Assembly: GCA_046482855.1 (NCBI GenBank)
Contig: JAWOEH010000127.1
Coordinates: 47,935-111,934 of the forward strand
Length of the DNA: 64,000 bases
Direction of reading: 5' to 3'
DNA from: CAYVSF01 sp046482855
GTDB lineage: Bacteria; Bacteroidota; Bacteroidia; Bacteroidales; UBA12077
Below the pieces are notes generated by a model. That model did not search any database and was not told the DNA's origin. It worked only from the letters and a program-made list of their open reading frames with translations. Position numbers and translations under genes: made by a program. Below are positions 18,708 to 27,370 of the stretch, in pieces; the stretch's first letter is position 1; every line of letters starts with the position of its first letter.

Positions 18708-18907
18708 CGATAATTAGTCGTTTGATTAGGGTTGAATATAGTTTGCCAATAAATGCCGAAAATAAAGAAAAAGCAATGAATAGTGAAATAAAAAGGCAAT
18801 ATATTAAACGGACGACAGACGCTGGTATTTTTTCTGTTATCAAATATTCTCGTATTTTTACCAAGAGCAAATTATTCTAGAGCTAAATATTTTTAACACA
18901 TTTCCCC
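18708..18907. other. Divergent intergenic region
   Basis: This 200-base AT-rich stretch holds the start regions of the DUF2723 gene (minus) and the surface protein gene (plus). On the plus strand TATTTTTA (18853-18860) is a one-mismatch -7 box with TTTT 19 nt upstream (18830-18833). I see no clear box for the minus gene and no RNA gene. Confidence 0.35.
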
Positions 18908-21784
18908 ATGTCTGGCCGATCGTTTTTTATTGTTTTAGTACTTCTATTTCCCTTAATGGGGAATGCACAGTATTTTAATCAAGGGGTGGAGCCGGGAAAA
19001 GTAAAATGGAGGCAAATTGATACTGATCAGTTTCAGGTGATCTTTCCCAAAGGAGCCGATTCGTTAGGCCAGCAAGTTACCCGCTATCTTCTCGAGGCTG
19101 GTCGTGTCGCCAGTCGTTCTCTTACTCATCAACCCCGTAAAATAGCGGTTATATTGCACACACATACAGTTCGTTCCAATGGATTTGTTGCCTGGGCACC
19201 CAAGCGAAGCGAGTGGTATGTTACACCACCCCCTTCGTCCGACACACAGGATTGGCTTGCGCATCTTGCGTTACATGAATACAGACACGTGGTGCAAACC
19301 GACAGGATGAATCAGGGTGTTACAAAGGTGCTGGCTACTATTTTGGGTGAGCAAGGCCTGGCTTACTCCTCCGGAATGCTTCCTTTCTGGTATCTGGAAG
19401 GCGATGCCGTGTGGACTGAAACAGCACTTTCGTCATCGGGACGAGGAAGAGACCCCTCTTTTTTGCGGATTCACCGAACTAAATTATTGAGCGACGATCC
19501 TATGTTTTCACTAGATCAGTCGCTGTTCGGAAGTTATAAGCAGCTTGTTCCCAATCATTATCAAACCGGTTATTTACTTACTGCGTTCGGTCGCAAAGTT
19601 TCAGGGCGTAATACTTGGCAACAGGTGCAGGATCGAGTAGCGCAGTTCCCTCATGGTATCCTGCCAACCCCATGGCCATTTGCCGTAGGGATGAAACGTC
19701 ACTTTGGATACAATCAAAAACAGTTTTACCATCATGCGATGGATTCGCTTCAGCTGTTTTGGGATGGGTGGACCCCGGCAAATGAGCCTCAGCAATATGA
19801 ACCCCTCACATCCGAAAACAGCACTGATTATGTGGATTATCGGTCCCCGGTGCTCAGCCAGGATGGAACTCTTTATGCTATCCGTCGAACGTATGATGAA
19901 ACGGACTGTATCGTATCTATCATAGGGAAGGAAGAGATTGTGGTAACACCCGTAGGCAAATTGATCTCGGATCGGATAACTACAGCAAAAGGTCTATTTG
20001 CCTGGGCTGAGAGACGCTCTCATCCCCGTTGGGAAAATCTTGAGTATGCCGAGGTGTGGCTCTATGATAACCAACGGGACCGACTATCGAAGGTAAGGGA
20101 GAAAACCCGCTGGTTCTCCCCGGCTTTGAGTCCGGATGGAAATACATTAGCTGTTATCGAAGTGTCACCGCTGAATACCTTTTACCTGGAGCTTGTAAAT
20201 CCATTTAGTGGCAAGGAAATACAGAGCCTTGAGGCACCCGGAGGCCACTTTATTTCCCATCCGGTTTGGCGTGCTGACGGGAAAGCTCTGTGGGTACTGG
20301 AGACAGCTCATGATCAAAAATACATACGAAAATACCATATCCAGGCCGATGCTTGGGGCAAGCCAATATCGCTTACCTCTGGAGATATTCAGTGGATAGA
20401 TACGTATGATGAGGGACTGGTTTTTCATGCCACGGAATCGGGATTGGATCAACTATACCAATATAATACCCAAAACGCGAGCGTCAATACCCTTTCAGAG
20501 GACACCAACGGCTTACGTGACTTTTGCATAAGTGCGAACAGCAAGAGGATTATTGCAAGTAGATATACTTCGCGCGGAAGTGAGCTGGTATCAATGCCTT
20601 TTGAGCAACATGCGAATAAGTTGCAATCCAATGGAACGATTCCCTTTCAGTCTGCCTGGAAGCAAGAATCGGCAAAATTTTCTTCTAATTCCTATATCGA
20701 CACGGTTTTTACTATACAGAAGTACCCACGTTTTGCCCATTTATTTAATTTTCATAGTTGGCTTCCCTTGTATGCCGATATTGGAGAGATTAGCCAGAGT
20801 GCCGATTTTCAGGCTGCGAATAAAGCAATAATTCCGGGAATCACCCTGTTGTCGCAGAATAAACTCAGTACAACCACCAGTTACTTAAGTTATGGTTATC
20901 GGAGTTCTTCGCATTATCTTGCCAGTGGAATCAGCTACCAGGGTTGGTTTCCTGTTTTTCAGCTTGAAGCCAGGGTGGGGGGCAGCACTGCCATTTATTC
21001 CGCCACATCGGAGTGGCTACCTGATAGAGATGAACCTCATCAGGAACTTTTGGTGAGAGGTTTTGTGCCATTAGATTTTTCTCAGGCCAATTATGTGGTG
21101 ACATTGAAACCACAGGTGGAATATAATTTCACCAATGCAAGTTACTACAACTATGCCCATGATTATTACCAGAAGGGCTATGATGAACTTCGTGGAAGCG
21201 TGAACTTTAGTTATTATAAGCGCATGGCAATGCGCGATTTGCTGCCTAATTGGGGAGTTTTACTTCAGGGGAACTATATTCACTCCCTCAAGGATGAAGG
21301 GTTGTTCGGCGATATTTACTATGGCTATGGAATCTTGTATTTAAAAGGATTGGCCAGAAATGATGGCTTTCGCTTGCTGGCGGGTTTTCAGAAACAAGAT
21401 CCCGGTCTTTACCTGTTTGGAACAAAACTAAATTTTCCCAGAGGATACGAGGCCACCAGAACGGAAAAGTTGTTTTTATTCCGGGGATCTTACCACGTTC
21501 CATTGGTTTACCCCGATTGGAGTATAGGAAGTTTTGCCTACATTAAACGTTTGCGGCTAAGCCTTTTTTATGATTTTGGAAGAAACTCTTTTCAACAAGT
21601 TCACGACGAACAGGCAGTAACCCAGATACGTAATTTACATTCGCTGGGGAGCGAAATCTCTGTAGATGCCCATTTTTTTCGGATGATGCTCCCGATAAGT
21701 ATGGGTATAAGGACGGGATATAAACCTAGACAAGAAAAGGGTTTTGTGGAGAGTTTTATAAATTTGCAGTTGAATCAGTTTTAA
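18908..21784 (+). CDS. Secreted or outer-membrane protein: HEXXH peptidase-like domain, beta-propeller, C-terminal barrel-like region
   Basis: The 958-residue protein has a signal peptide (about 1-20, ending GNA-QYF). Residues about 30-280 resemble a gluzincin (peptidase MA-like) domain: HEYRH at 123-127 is an HExxH zinc motif, and Glu164 in WYLEGDAVWTE fits the third ligand about 37 residues later. Residues about 300-600 carry repeated SPDGNTLAVIE- and WRADGKALWVLE-type strands typical of a TolB/WD40-like propeller. Residues about 640-958 alternate aromatic and polar residues in long strands and end NLQLNQF, with a terminal aromatic residue as in outer-membrane barrels. The whole is probably an outer-membrane-anchored metallopeptidase or a degenerate relative. 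Substrate unknown. Confidence 0.7.
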   Translation: MSGRSFFIVLVLLFPLMGNAQYFNQGVEPGKVKWRQIDTDQFQVIFPKGADSLGQQVTRYLLEAGRVASRSLTHQPRKIAVILHTHTVRSNGFVAWAPKRSEWYVTPPPSSDTQDWLAHLALHEYRHVVQTDRMNQGVTKVLATILGEQGLAYSSGMLPFWYLEGDAVWTETALSSSGRGRDPSFLRIHRTKLLSDDPMFSLDQSLFGSYKQLVPNHYQTGYLLTAFGRKVSGRNTWQQVQDRVAQFPHGILPTPWPFAVGMKRHFGYNQKQFYHHAMDSLQLFWDGWTPANEPQQYEPLTSENSTDYVDYRSPVLSQDGTLYAIRRTYDETDCIVSIIGKEEIVVTPVGKLISDRITTAKGLFAWAERRSHPRWENLEYAEVWLYDNQRDRLSKVREKTRWFSPALSPDGNTLAVIEVSPLNTFYLELVNPFSGKEIQSLEAPGGHFISHPVWRADGKALWVLETAHDQKYIRKYHIQADAWGKPISLTSGDIQWIDTYDEGLVFHATESGLDQLYQYNTQNASVNTLSEDTNGLRDFCISANSKRIIASRYTSRGSELVSMPFEQHANKLQSNGTIPFQSAWKQESAKFSSNSYIDTVFTIQKYPRFAHLFNFHSWLPLYADIGEISQSADFQAANKAIIPGITLLSQNKLSTTTSYLSYGYRSSSHYLASGISYQGWFPVFQLEARVGGSTAIYSATSEWLPDRDEPHQELLVRGFVPLDFSQANYVVTLKPQVEYNFTNASYYNYAHDYYQKGYDELRGSVNFSYYKRMAMRDLLPNWGVLLQGNYIHSLKDEGLFGDIYYGYGILYLKGLARNDGFRLLAGFQKQDPGLYLFGTKLNFPRGYEATRTEKLFLFRGSYHVPLVYPDWSIGSFAYIKRLRLSLFYDFGRNSFQQVHDEQAVTQIRNLHSLGSEISVDAHFFRMMLPISMGIRTGYKPRQEKGFVESFINLQLNQF

Positions 21785-21800
21785 TTTTATTTGGGATTTG

Positions 21801-22727
21801 ATGGAATTATTTGGCGAGTATAGGTGGTATTTTATTGCCGTTTTCAGCATTGGCGTTATTCTATTTGTGTTTTTACGACTTTATTTACGTCGTTTCCAGA
21901 ATAGGGGTAGTGGCTTTATTAAAAAAGTCAGACGATTCGATGCTGTCCGCCCCCGAAAGGGGTCGAAATCCATGGTAGCCAACCAGCGGGAAGAGGCATT
22001 GGAAAATTTTCATAGTCGGTTTAGCATTGTAAAACGTACCGTGCTGTTTCTTTTTGTTTTTGTTTGGCTGTTGCTCCTTGTTTTTCCTCTTTTTAACAAG
22101 GTTTCTGCCGCTGCTATTTCTATTTTTGCTGCTGTAATAACAGTAATTGTAGGTACAGCAGCGCGACCTTTTGTTGAGAATTTCATTGCCGGGATTGTTA
22201 TTACTTTTTCGCGACAATTGCGTACCGGAGATACAGTAACTATTGATGATGCTTATGGTACTGTGGAAGATATTTCCATGACACATACCATTATTAAATT
22301 GTGGAATTGGAAACGCTATATCATTCCTAACAGCCGCATGTTGAATAAAGAGCTGGTGAGTTTTACTACAAAGGACTCCTTCATATGGACACATGTTGAG
22401 TTTTATGTGGCTTATGACGCACCGTTGGAAGTGGTTCGGCAATTGGCAACAGAAACCGCCCAGCATAGTTCTTACAACGGAGGTTCCGAGCTCCCAAGCT
22501 TTTGGGTAATGGAGATGGAAAAGGATGCTGTTAAATGCTGGATTGCAGCATGGACCAAATCACCGGCTGATTCTTGGTACCTGAAAATAGACATTCGCAA
22601 TAAATTAATTGAAAAATTGCAACAGCACAATATTCGTTGCCATATGGCACAGGTGCAACATTCCGGAACAATTCCTGTTACCTTGCATAACCAAGAGGCA
22701 AAGAAAAAGAGACCCCCGGAATACTAA
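21801..22727 (+). CDS. MscS family mechanosensitive ion channel
   Basis: The start is taken at the ATG at 21801 (308 residues); the TTG one codon earlier is less likely. Membrane segments are at about 7-27 and 75-97, and the pore helix follows at about 98-125 (ISIFAAVITVIVGTAARPFVENFIAG). After it comes the MscS beta domain signature (LRTGDTVTIDDAYGTVEDISMTHTII, PNSRML). The channel should release solutes upon hypo-osmotic shock. The first loop is basic. It follows the surface protein by 16 nt and may be co-transcribed with it. Confidence 0.9.
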   Translation: MELFGEYRWYFIAVFSIGVILFVFLRLYLRRFQNRGSGFIKKVRRFDAVRPRKGSKSMVANQREEALENFHSRFSIVKRTVLFLFVFVWLLLLVFPLFNKVSAAAISIFAAVITVIVGTAARPFVENFIAGIVITFSRQLRTGDTVTIDDAYGTVEDISMTHTIIKLWNWKRYIIPNSRMLNKELVSFTTKDSFIWTHVEFYVAYDAPLEVVRQLATETAQHSSYNGGSELPSFWVMEMEKDAVKCWIAAWTKSPADSWYLKIDIRNKLIEKLQQHNIRCHMAQVQHSGTIPVTLHNQEAKKKRPPEY

Positions 22728-22852
22728 ATAGGTTCGATCCGAAGTTTTACTAAGGGTTGACAAAAAGCTGATAGGAGATGGTGAAACCTGAAATATAAGG
22801 TATATTTCATGCTTTTCGGATAGATGCAAGAGTTAGTTTCAGGGAGTTTTTC

Positions 22853-22860
22853 TATCTTTG
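22853..22860 (+). promoter_or_regulatory. -7 box upstream of the bactofilin gene
   Basis: TATCTTTG matches TAnnTTTG 39 nt before the bactofilin ATG. The -33 position does not show TTTG, so the box alone supports it. Confidence 0.42.
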
Positions 22861-22899
22861 TTATTGACTAAATGGCGAAATCATTAAATTTTTATTACA

Positions 22900-23286
22900 A
22901 TGGCAAAATACACTGAGACCGATAATAGTGCAATAAACCTTATAGGTACCGGCACTGAAATTACAGGAGATATCAACTCCAATGGGGATATTCGCGTAGA
23001 CGGAACCCTTAATGGCAATCTGAAAACTTCAGGAAAATTGGTTATTGGGGAAACCGGAAAGATTAAGGGAGAGATTGTTTGCAAAAATAGTGAGGTATTA
23101 GGAACTATTCAGGGCAAGATCTCTGTTTCCGAGTTACTCTCGTTAAAGGCATCTTCACGTATCGAAGGAGATATTATAACAAAAAAATTGGCGATTGAGC
23201 CAGGAGCCCGTTTTACAGGTAGCTGTAATATGAGTGAACCCTCGGGATATGTCACAGGAAAAGCCCCCGAACAGGAGAAAAAATAA
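22900..23286 (+). CDS. Bactofilin (polymer-forming cytoskeletal protein)
   Basis: The 128-residue protein shows the bactofilin beta-helix rhythm: INSNGDIRVDGTLNG, GKLVIGETGKIKGEI, EVLGTIQGKIS, SRIEGDIITKKLAIEPGARFTG. The N- and C-terminal tails are short and polar, as usual. Bactofilins polymerise without nucleotide at the inner membrane and organise cell shape or cell-wall enzymes. The 3' end overlaps the start of atpZ by about 38 nt. Bactofilin next to the ATP synthase genes is a known arrangement in Bacteroidota; whether the products interact is unknown. Confidence 0.9.
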   Translation: MAKYTETDNSAINLIGTGTEITGDINSNGDIRVDGTLNGNLKTSGKLVIGETGKIKGEIVCKNSEVLGTIQGKISVSELLSLKASSRIEGDIITKKLAIEPGARFTGSCNMSEPSGYVTGKAPEQEKK

Positions 23287-23494
23287 CGATGACCCGAAGC
23301 AATCGTTAGCCCGCTATGCACGGTATTCGTCCATTGCTTTTCAGATGGTGGCTGTGGTTGTGCTCTTTGTTCTTGGAGGAGTAAAACTCGATGCTCTTTG
23401 GAAAGCAATGGACTTTCCCCTGGCTACGCTAGTGGGCGCTATAGTAGGTGTGGTATTGGCACTCTATTATTCATTAAAGGATCTTACCAAATGA
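23249..23494 (+). CDS. AtpZ/AtpI family F1Fo-associated membrane protein
   Basis: The protein is about 81 residues from the ATG at 23249 (a GTG at 23234 is also in frame). It has a basic N-terminus, two membrane helices (about IAFQMVAVVVLFVLGGVKL and TLVGAIVGVVLALYYSLKDL) and the conserved G-x-K-L-D turn between them. AtpZ/AtpI proteins help Fo assembly and may form a Mg2+ or Ca2+ channel. It overlaps the bactofilin gene. It belongs to the F-type ATPase set, but a V-type operon separates it from atpB. Confidence 0.82.
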   Translation: MSQEKPPNRRKNNDDPKQSLARYARYSSIAFQMVAVVVLFVLGGVKLDALWKAMDFPLATLVGAIVGVVLALYYSLKDLTK

Positions 23495-23501
23495 TATCAC
23501 C

Positions 23502-23888
23502 ATGAAAGGAACCTTCAAGCGCTTTGTTATCGCCGAATTACTTGTTTTGGGCGTCATTATACTTTTAGGCGGACTACTCTACGCATTTGTTTTCCCAAGT
23601 TACTATACTCCCCACGTTCTTTTTGTTCCCCCTTTTTTATTAGCTGCCTCCCTGTTTCTATTTCGCTTACATGCCTCCAGTACTCAGGTTCGTGATGCGC
23701 AGTTTACCTCTCGGTATATGATGACAAATGGGGTGAAGATGATGGTCTATTTAATTGCCATTGTGATTTATGCCTTTGTGTTTCCTGAAAATGCTCATAG
23801 TTTTCTGATAACCTTCTTAATATGCTATTTTAGTTTAACAACTGTTGAAGTGATTTTTGTCCTTCGATTGGTTAAACAATCAAAATAA
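23502..23888 (+). CDS. Small integral membrane protein of the F-type ATPase cluster
   Basis: The 128-residue protein has four predicted membrane helices (about 9-30, 38-55, 72-92 and 102-122) and little else. It begins 7 nt after atpZ. In Bacteroidota an unnamed membrane protein of this size normally stands between atpZ and atpB, where AtpI stands in other phyla; this looks like that gene. I infer a role in Fo assembly from position only. A hairpin at 23925-23942 follows it. Confidence 0.7.
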   Translation: MKGTFKRFVIAELLVLGVIILLGGLLYAFVFPSYYTPHVLFVPPFLLAASLFLFRLHASSTQVRDAQFTSRYMMTNGVKMMVYLIAIVIYAFVFPENAHSFLITFLICYFSLTTVEVIFVLRLVKQSK

Positions 23889-23924
23889 ATGCTGTAAAAC
23901 ATAGCGTGGATTACGAGAGCCTCT

Positions 23925-23942
23925 CTGTTATTCCAATAACAG
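23925..23942 (+). terminator. Perfect inverted repeat after the atpZ unit, possible terminator
   Basis: CTGTTATT and AATAACAG form a perfect eight-pair palindrome with a two-base centre, 37 nt after the stop at 23888. The tail is only moderately T-rich, so it could end the bactofilin-atpZ transcript or be an operator just upstream of the V-ATPase promoter. Confidence 0.4.
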
Positions 23943-23965
23943 ACGGGAGATTTTAACAAGTTTTA

Positions 23966-23996
23966 TTTGTAAATTTCGATTGTTCAGTTAGATTTG
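23966..23996 (+). promoter_or_regulatory. Promoter of the V-type ATPase operon
   Basis: TTTG (23966-23969) is followed after exactly 19 nt by TAGATTTG (23989-23996). This is a complete match to the Bacteroidota sigma factor consensus TTTG-N19-TAnnTTTG and is the best promoter in the window. Transcription should start near 24003, leaving a leader of about 140 nt before the E subunit gene. Confidence 0.75.
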
Positions 23997-24010
23997 TCTC
24001 CACTATTTGA

Positions 24011-24031
24011 ACAATCCCTGAGGGTGATTGT
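24011..24031 (+). promoter_or_regulatory. Hairpin at the 5' end of the V-ATPase leader
   Basis: ACAATCCC pairs with GG-T-GATTGT (one bulged T, four-base loop). It would start about eight bases from the predicted transcript 5' end. It may stabilise the message or be regulatory. The remaining 110 nt of leader match no riboswitch I recognise. Confidence 0.4.
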
Positions 24032-24142
24032 CGTTCTTTGAGATTACTTATATCACGGCAGGCAAGTGGGGCATTAGCGTGTCCTTTTAGGAGTCTGCTC
24101 TTTGAATGTTGAGAGATCGTTTACTTCATAAAGAATAAGATT

Positions 24143-24760
24143 ATGGAAAATAAATTGCAGGAACTAACCCAGAAGCTGTATAACGAAGGGGTAGAAAAAG
24201 CCAATGCAGAGGCAGAAGAAATTCTTGCCAATGCACGTAAGGAGGCTGAAAAAGTTCGTCAGGATGCTGCCGACGAGGCTAAACGTGTAGTTGAAGAAGC
24301 CGAACAAAAGGCCACCGACTTGAAAAAAAACACCGAGGCTGAACTTTCCCTAGCAGCGAAGCAATTGGTGCGAGAAGTACAACAACAAGTGGCACAGGCT
24401 ATTTTGGCAAAAGTAGTGGATAAGCCTATGAAAGATGCTTTTGATGAAAAAGAGTTCGTAAAAAAGCTTGTTGAGACAGCTATTGCTAATTGGAATCCTC
24501 AGGAAGAGGAATCAATTGATTTAACTGTTATTCTTCCCGAATCCATGGCAGGGGATCTTTCCGAATACCTACAGGCAAAAGCAAAAAAAGAACTTAACGC
24601 CAACCTCGAAGTGCAAGTTAGCGATAATATGAAGGGCGGATTTAAAATTGGTCCGGCTGATGGGTCCTATATTATTAGCTTTAGCGAAGAGGACTTTGGG
24701 AACTTCTTTAAGAGCTATTTACGACCACGTACCAATGAGCTTTTATTTGAAGGAGAATAA
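24143..24760 (+). CDS. V/A-type ATPase subunit E
   Basis: The 205-residue protein has a long charged N-terminal coiled coil (about 1-80, repeated ANAEAEEILANARKEAEKVR-type heptads) and a globular C-terminal half (PESMAGDLSEYLQ; GGFKIGPADGSYIISFSEEDF). This fits the E peripheral-stalk subunit that links the A3B3 head to subunit I. It is first in the operon E-DUF2764-A-B-D-I-K, the compact order also known from chlamydiae and spirochaetes. No partner subunit G/H gene is visible. Confidence 0.85.
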   Translation: MENKLQELTQKLYNEGVEKANAEAEEILANARKEAEKVRQDAADEAKRVVEEAEQKATDLKKNTEAELSLAAKQLVREVQQQVAQAILAKVVDKPMKDAFDEKEFVKKLVETAIANWNPQEEESIDLTVILPESMAGDLSEYLQAKAKKELNANLEVQVSDNMKGGFKIGPADGSYIISFSEEDFGNFFKSYLRPRTNELLFEGE

Positions 24761-24762
24761 TT

Positions 24763-25611
24763 ATGTGGAAAAACCATTACTACTGTTTTGTAGCTGGCCT
24801 GCCCGACATCTTTCCTGATGAAGCGGATGTAGGGTTCGACATGGTACAGTTTAAAGAAGAGCTGAAAACTGAATTGAAAGCCGAAGACTACAAGCTGATA
24901 GAGCTGATTTTCCTGCCTTACGACAATCAAAACCTCCTAAAGGTTTTAAATGACGAATACCCCAAGCTCGATCCCCTTGGAAATATCTCCATGGAATTGT
25001 GGGAACAAGAGTTAGATGAAGATAAGAAAGGGGTTCTTCCTTCCTACTTTTATACATTTATTCAGTGGTTTCGCGAAGAGGAGGGAAATAAAAAAGACAA
25101 AGTAGCGCAGGAGCGAAAGCTTCTTGAACTTTATTATCCTTATATACTTACCACAAAAAACACTTTCCTGAAAGAGTGGTTGACCTGGAATTTGCATTTA
25201 AAAAATATCTTAACCGGGCTCAACTGTCGAAAATACAACCTGGAGGTTGAAGATCAACTACTGCTTGATAATTATATAACCCAGGCCGTTGCTAAAAGCA
25301 ACGCACGGGACTTTGGTCTTGACATTGATTTTCCGGATGTTATGGAGTTGGTAACTCTTTTTGAAAAGGACAACATTCTGCAACTGGAAAGAGGGATGGA
25401 TCGACTCCGTTGGGAGCGACTGGAAGAGTATACCCTTTTTGAGTATTTTACTATTGAAGTAATTTTAGCCTACACAATTAAGTTGGACATTATCTTCCGT
25501 TGGATGCAATTAGATGAGGAAACCGGCAAGAAGTTGTTTGCAAAGTTTGTGGGCGAGCTAAAATCGAGTTTTGAATTTGCTAAAGAATTTTCGTTACATG
25601 GACAAAAATAA
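24763..25611 (+). CDS. DUF2764 family protein, V-type ATPase-associated
   Basis: The 282-residue protein starts MWKNHYYCFVAGLPDI, the typical DUF2764 opening. It is acidic, all-helical and lacks membrane segments. The family is encoded between subunits E and A in chlamydial, spirochaetal and Bacteroidota V-type operons. These operons lack a recognisable subunit C gene, so DUF2764 may supply the C/d-type adaptor between the central stalk and the K ring; this is inference from position, size and helical character (C/d subunits are also helical, about 330-350 residues). It begins 2 nt after the E stop. Confidence 0.82.
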   Translation: MWKNHYYCFVAGLPDIFPDEADVGFDMVQFKEELKTELKAEDYKLIELIFLPYDNQNLLKVLNDEYPKLDPLGNISMELWEQELDEDKKGVLPSYFYTFIQWFREEEGNKKDKVAQERKLLELYYPYILTTKNTFLKEWLTWNLHLKNILTGLNCRKYNLEVEDQLLLDNYITQAVAKSNARDFGLDIDFPDVMELVTLFEKDNILQLERGMDRLRWERLEEYTLFEYFTIEVILAYTIKLDIIFRWMQLDEETGKKLFAKFVGELKSSFEFAKEFSLHGQK

Positions 25612-25615
25612 ACAG

Positions 25616-27370
25616 ATGACTACAGGTAAAGTAGCCGGGATTATTGCCAACCTTGTGTTTGTTAAGGTGGATGGTCCTGTTCAGCAGAACGAAATCTGCT
25701 ACATCGAGATTGGGGATACCCGACTGATGGCAGAGGTTATTAAAGTACTCGGCGACCAGGCTTATGTGCAGGTTTTTGAAAGTACTCGCGGCCTTAAGGT
25801 GGGCAACGCCGTGGAATTCTCCGGACACATGCTGGAAGTGACTCTTGGCCCTGGAATTCTATCCAAAAACTACGACGGTCTGCAAAACGACCTGGATAAG
25901 ATGGAGGGCGTGTTCCTGAAACGCGGAGAGCTTACTTATCCTTTGGATAAAGAGAAAAAGTGGGCCTTTAAGCCGCTTGCTAAACCAGGTGATGTGGTAG
26001 AAGCCGGAGCCTGGCTAGGGGAAGTGAAAGAAAATTGGATGGCTCACAAAATTATGGTTCCCTTTAAATTTGAAGGTAAATTTAAAGTGAAATCGGTGGA
26101 AAGCGAAGGCGAATACATTGCTGACCATAAGGTTGCTGTGCTTACCGACAACGATGGCAAAGACGTGGAAGTAACCATGGTACAAAAATGGCCGGTGAAA
26201 ATGCCTATTAAAGCTTATCGCGAAAAACCACGGCCCTTCAAATTACTGGAAACAGGAATTCGTACTATTGATACCCTGAATCCAATGGCGGAAGGAGGAA
26301 CCGGTTTTATTCCCGGGCCTTTCGGTACCGGTAAAACCGTGTTACAGCATGCACTTTCTAAGCAAGCCGAGGCGGATATGATTATTATGGCGGCCTGTGG
26401 TGAGCGTGCCAATGAAGTAGTGGAAATCTTTGCGGAGTTTCCTGAATTGGAAGATCCACGCTCGGGACGTAAGCTGATTGAGCGAACCACCATTATCGCC
26501 AATACATCCAATATGCCGGTGGCTGCTCGTGAAGCTTCCGTGTACACCGCCATGACGATTGCGGAATATTACCGTGCCATGGGACTGAAAGTGCTGATGT
26601 TGGCCGACTCTACTTCTCGCTGGGCACAGGCTTTGCGTGAGATGTCCAACCGTATGGAGGAACTTCCCGGACCGGATGCGTTCCCTATGGACTTGCCGGC
26701 AATTATTTCCAATTTCTACTCGCGCGCCGGGTATACCTATTTGAAAAACGGCGAAACCGGCTCTATTACTTTCATTGGTACCGTGTCGCCTGCTGGTGGT
26801 AACCTGAAAGAGCCCGTAACAGAATCGACAAAAAAAGCCGCTCGCTGCTTCTATGCTTTGAGTCAGCAACGAGCCGATAGTAAGCGCTATCCTGCAGTAG
26901 ACCCATTAGATAGCTATTCAAAATATTTTGAATACCCCGAAGTGGAAGAGTACTTGCGCGATCACATACATCAGGACTGGCCGGATAAAGTAAGCCTTAC
27001 ACGCGATATTCTGATTCGGGGACGTGAAGTGGCCGAGCAAATAAATATCCTGGGTGACGATGGAGTACCTATTGAATATCACGAGCGCTTCTGGAAAGCT
27101 GAAGTGATTGACTTTATTATCTTGCAACAAGATGCATTTGATAAAGTTGACCAGGCTTCATCACTGGAACGTCAGCGCTACATGTTAGAAAAAGTATTGG
27201 AAATTTATCATACCAATTTTGAGTTCTCGTCCTTCGAGGATGTGAGTGATTACTTCAAGCGTGTTATCAACCAGATGAAACAAATGAATTACTCTGAGTT
27301 TGAGACGGATGAGTTTAAAGAGAATGAGAAAGGGTTGAAAGAAATTATTGAAGAAAGGAAGGTTGCCTAA
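25616..27370 (+). CDS. V/A-type ATPase catalytic subunit A
   Basis: I use the ATG at 25616, giving MTTGKVAGIIANLV as in other A subunits (about 584 residues); an ATG at 25598 overlapping the previous gene is also possible. The V-type non-homologous region is present at about residues 110-200, then the P-loop GPFGTGKTVLQHA and the GER motif (AACGERANEVVEI). This is the ATP-hydrolysing subunit. The stop overlaps the B start by one base (TAATG). The length matches chlamydial-type A subunits. Confidence 0.96.
   Translation: MTTGKVAGIIANLVFVKVDGPVQQNEICYIEIGDTRLMAEVIKVLGDQAYVQVFESTRGLKVGNAVEFSGHMLEVTLGPGILSKNYDGLQNDLDKMEGVFLKRGELTYPLDKEKKWAFKPLAKPGDVVEAGAWLGEVKENWMAHKIMVPFKFEGKFKVKSVESEGEYIADHKVAVLTDNDGKDVEVTMVQKWPVKMPIKAYREKPRPFKLLETGIRTIDTLNPMAEGGTGFIPGPFGTGKTVLQHALSKQAEADMIIMAACGERANEVVEIFAEFPELEDPRSGRKLIERTTIIANTSNMPVAAREASVYTAMTIAEYYRAMGLKVLMLADSTSRWAQALREMSNRMEELPGPDAFPMDLPAIISNFYSRAGYTYLKNGETGSITFIGTVSPAGGNLKEPVTESTKKAARCFYALSQQRADSKRYPAVDPLDSYSKYFEYPEVEEYLRDHIHQDWPDKVSLTRDILIRGREVAEQINILGDDGVPIEYHERFWKAEVIDFIILQQDAFDKVDQASSLERQRYMLEKVLEIYHTNFEFSSFEDVSDYFKRVINQMKQMNYSEFETDEFKENEKGLKEIIEERKVA

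Noticed and set aside
24032..24142. Known riboswitch in the V-type ATPase leader
   Set aside because: Beyond the first hairpin I could not match the conserved cores of cobalamin, TPP, SAM, FMN or c-di-GMP riboswitches.
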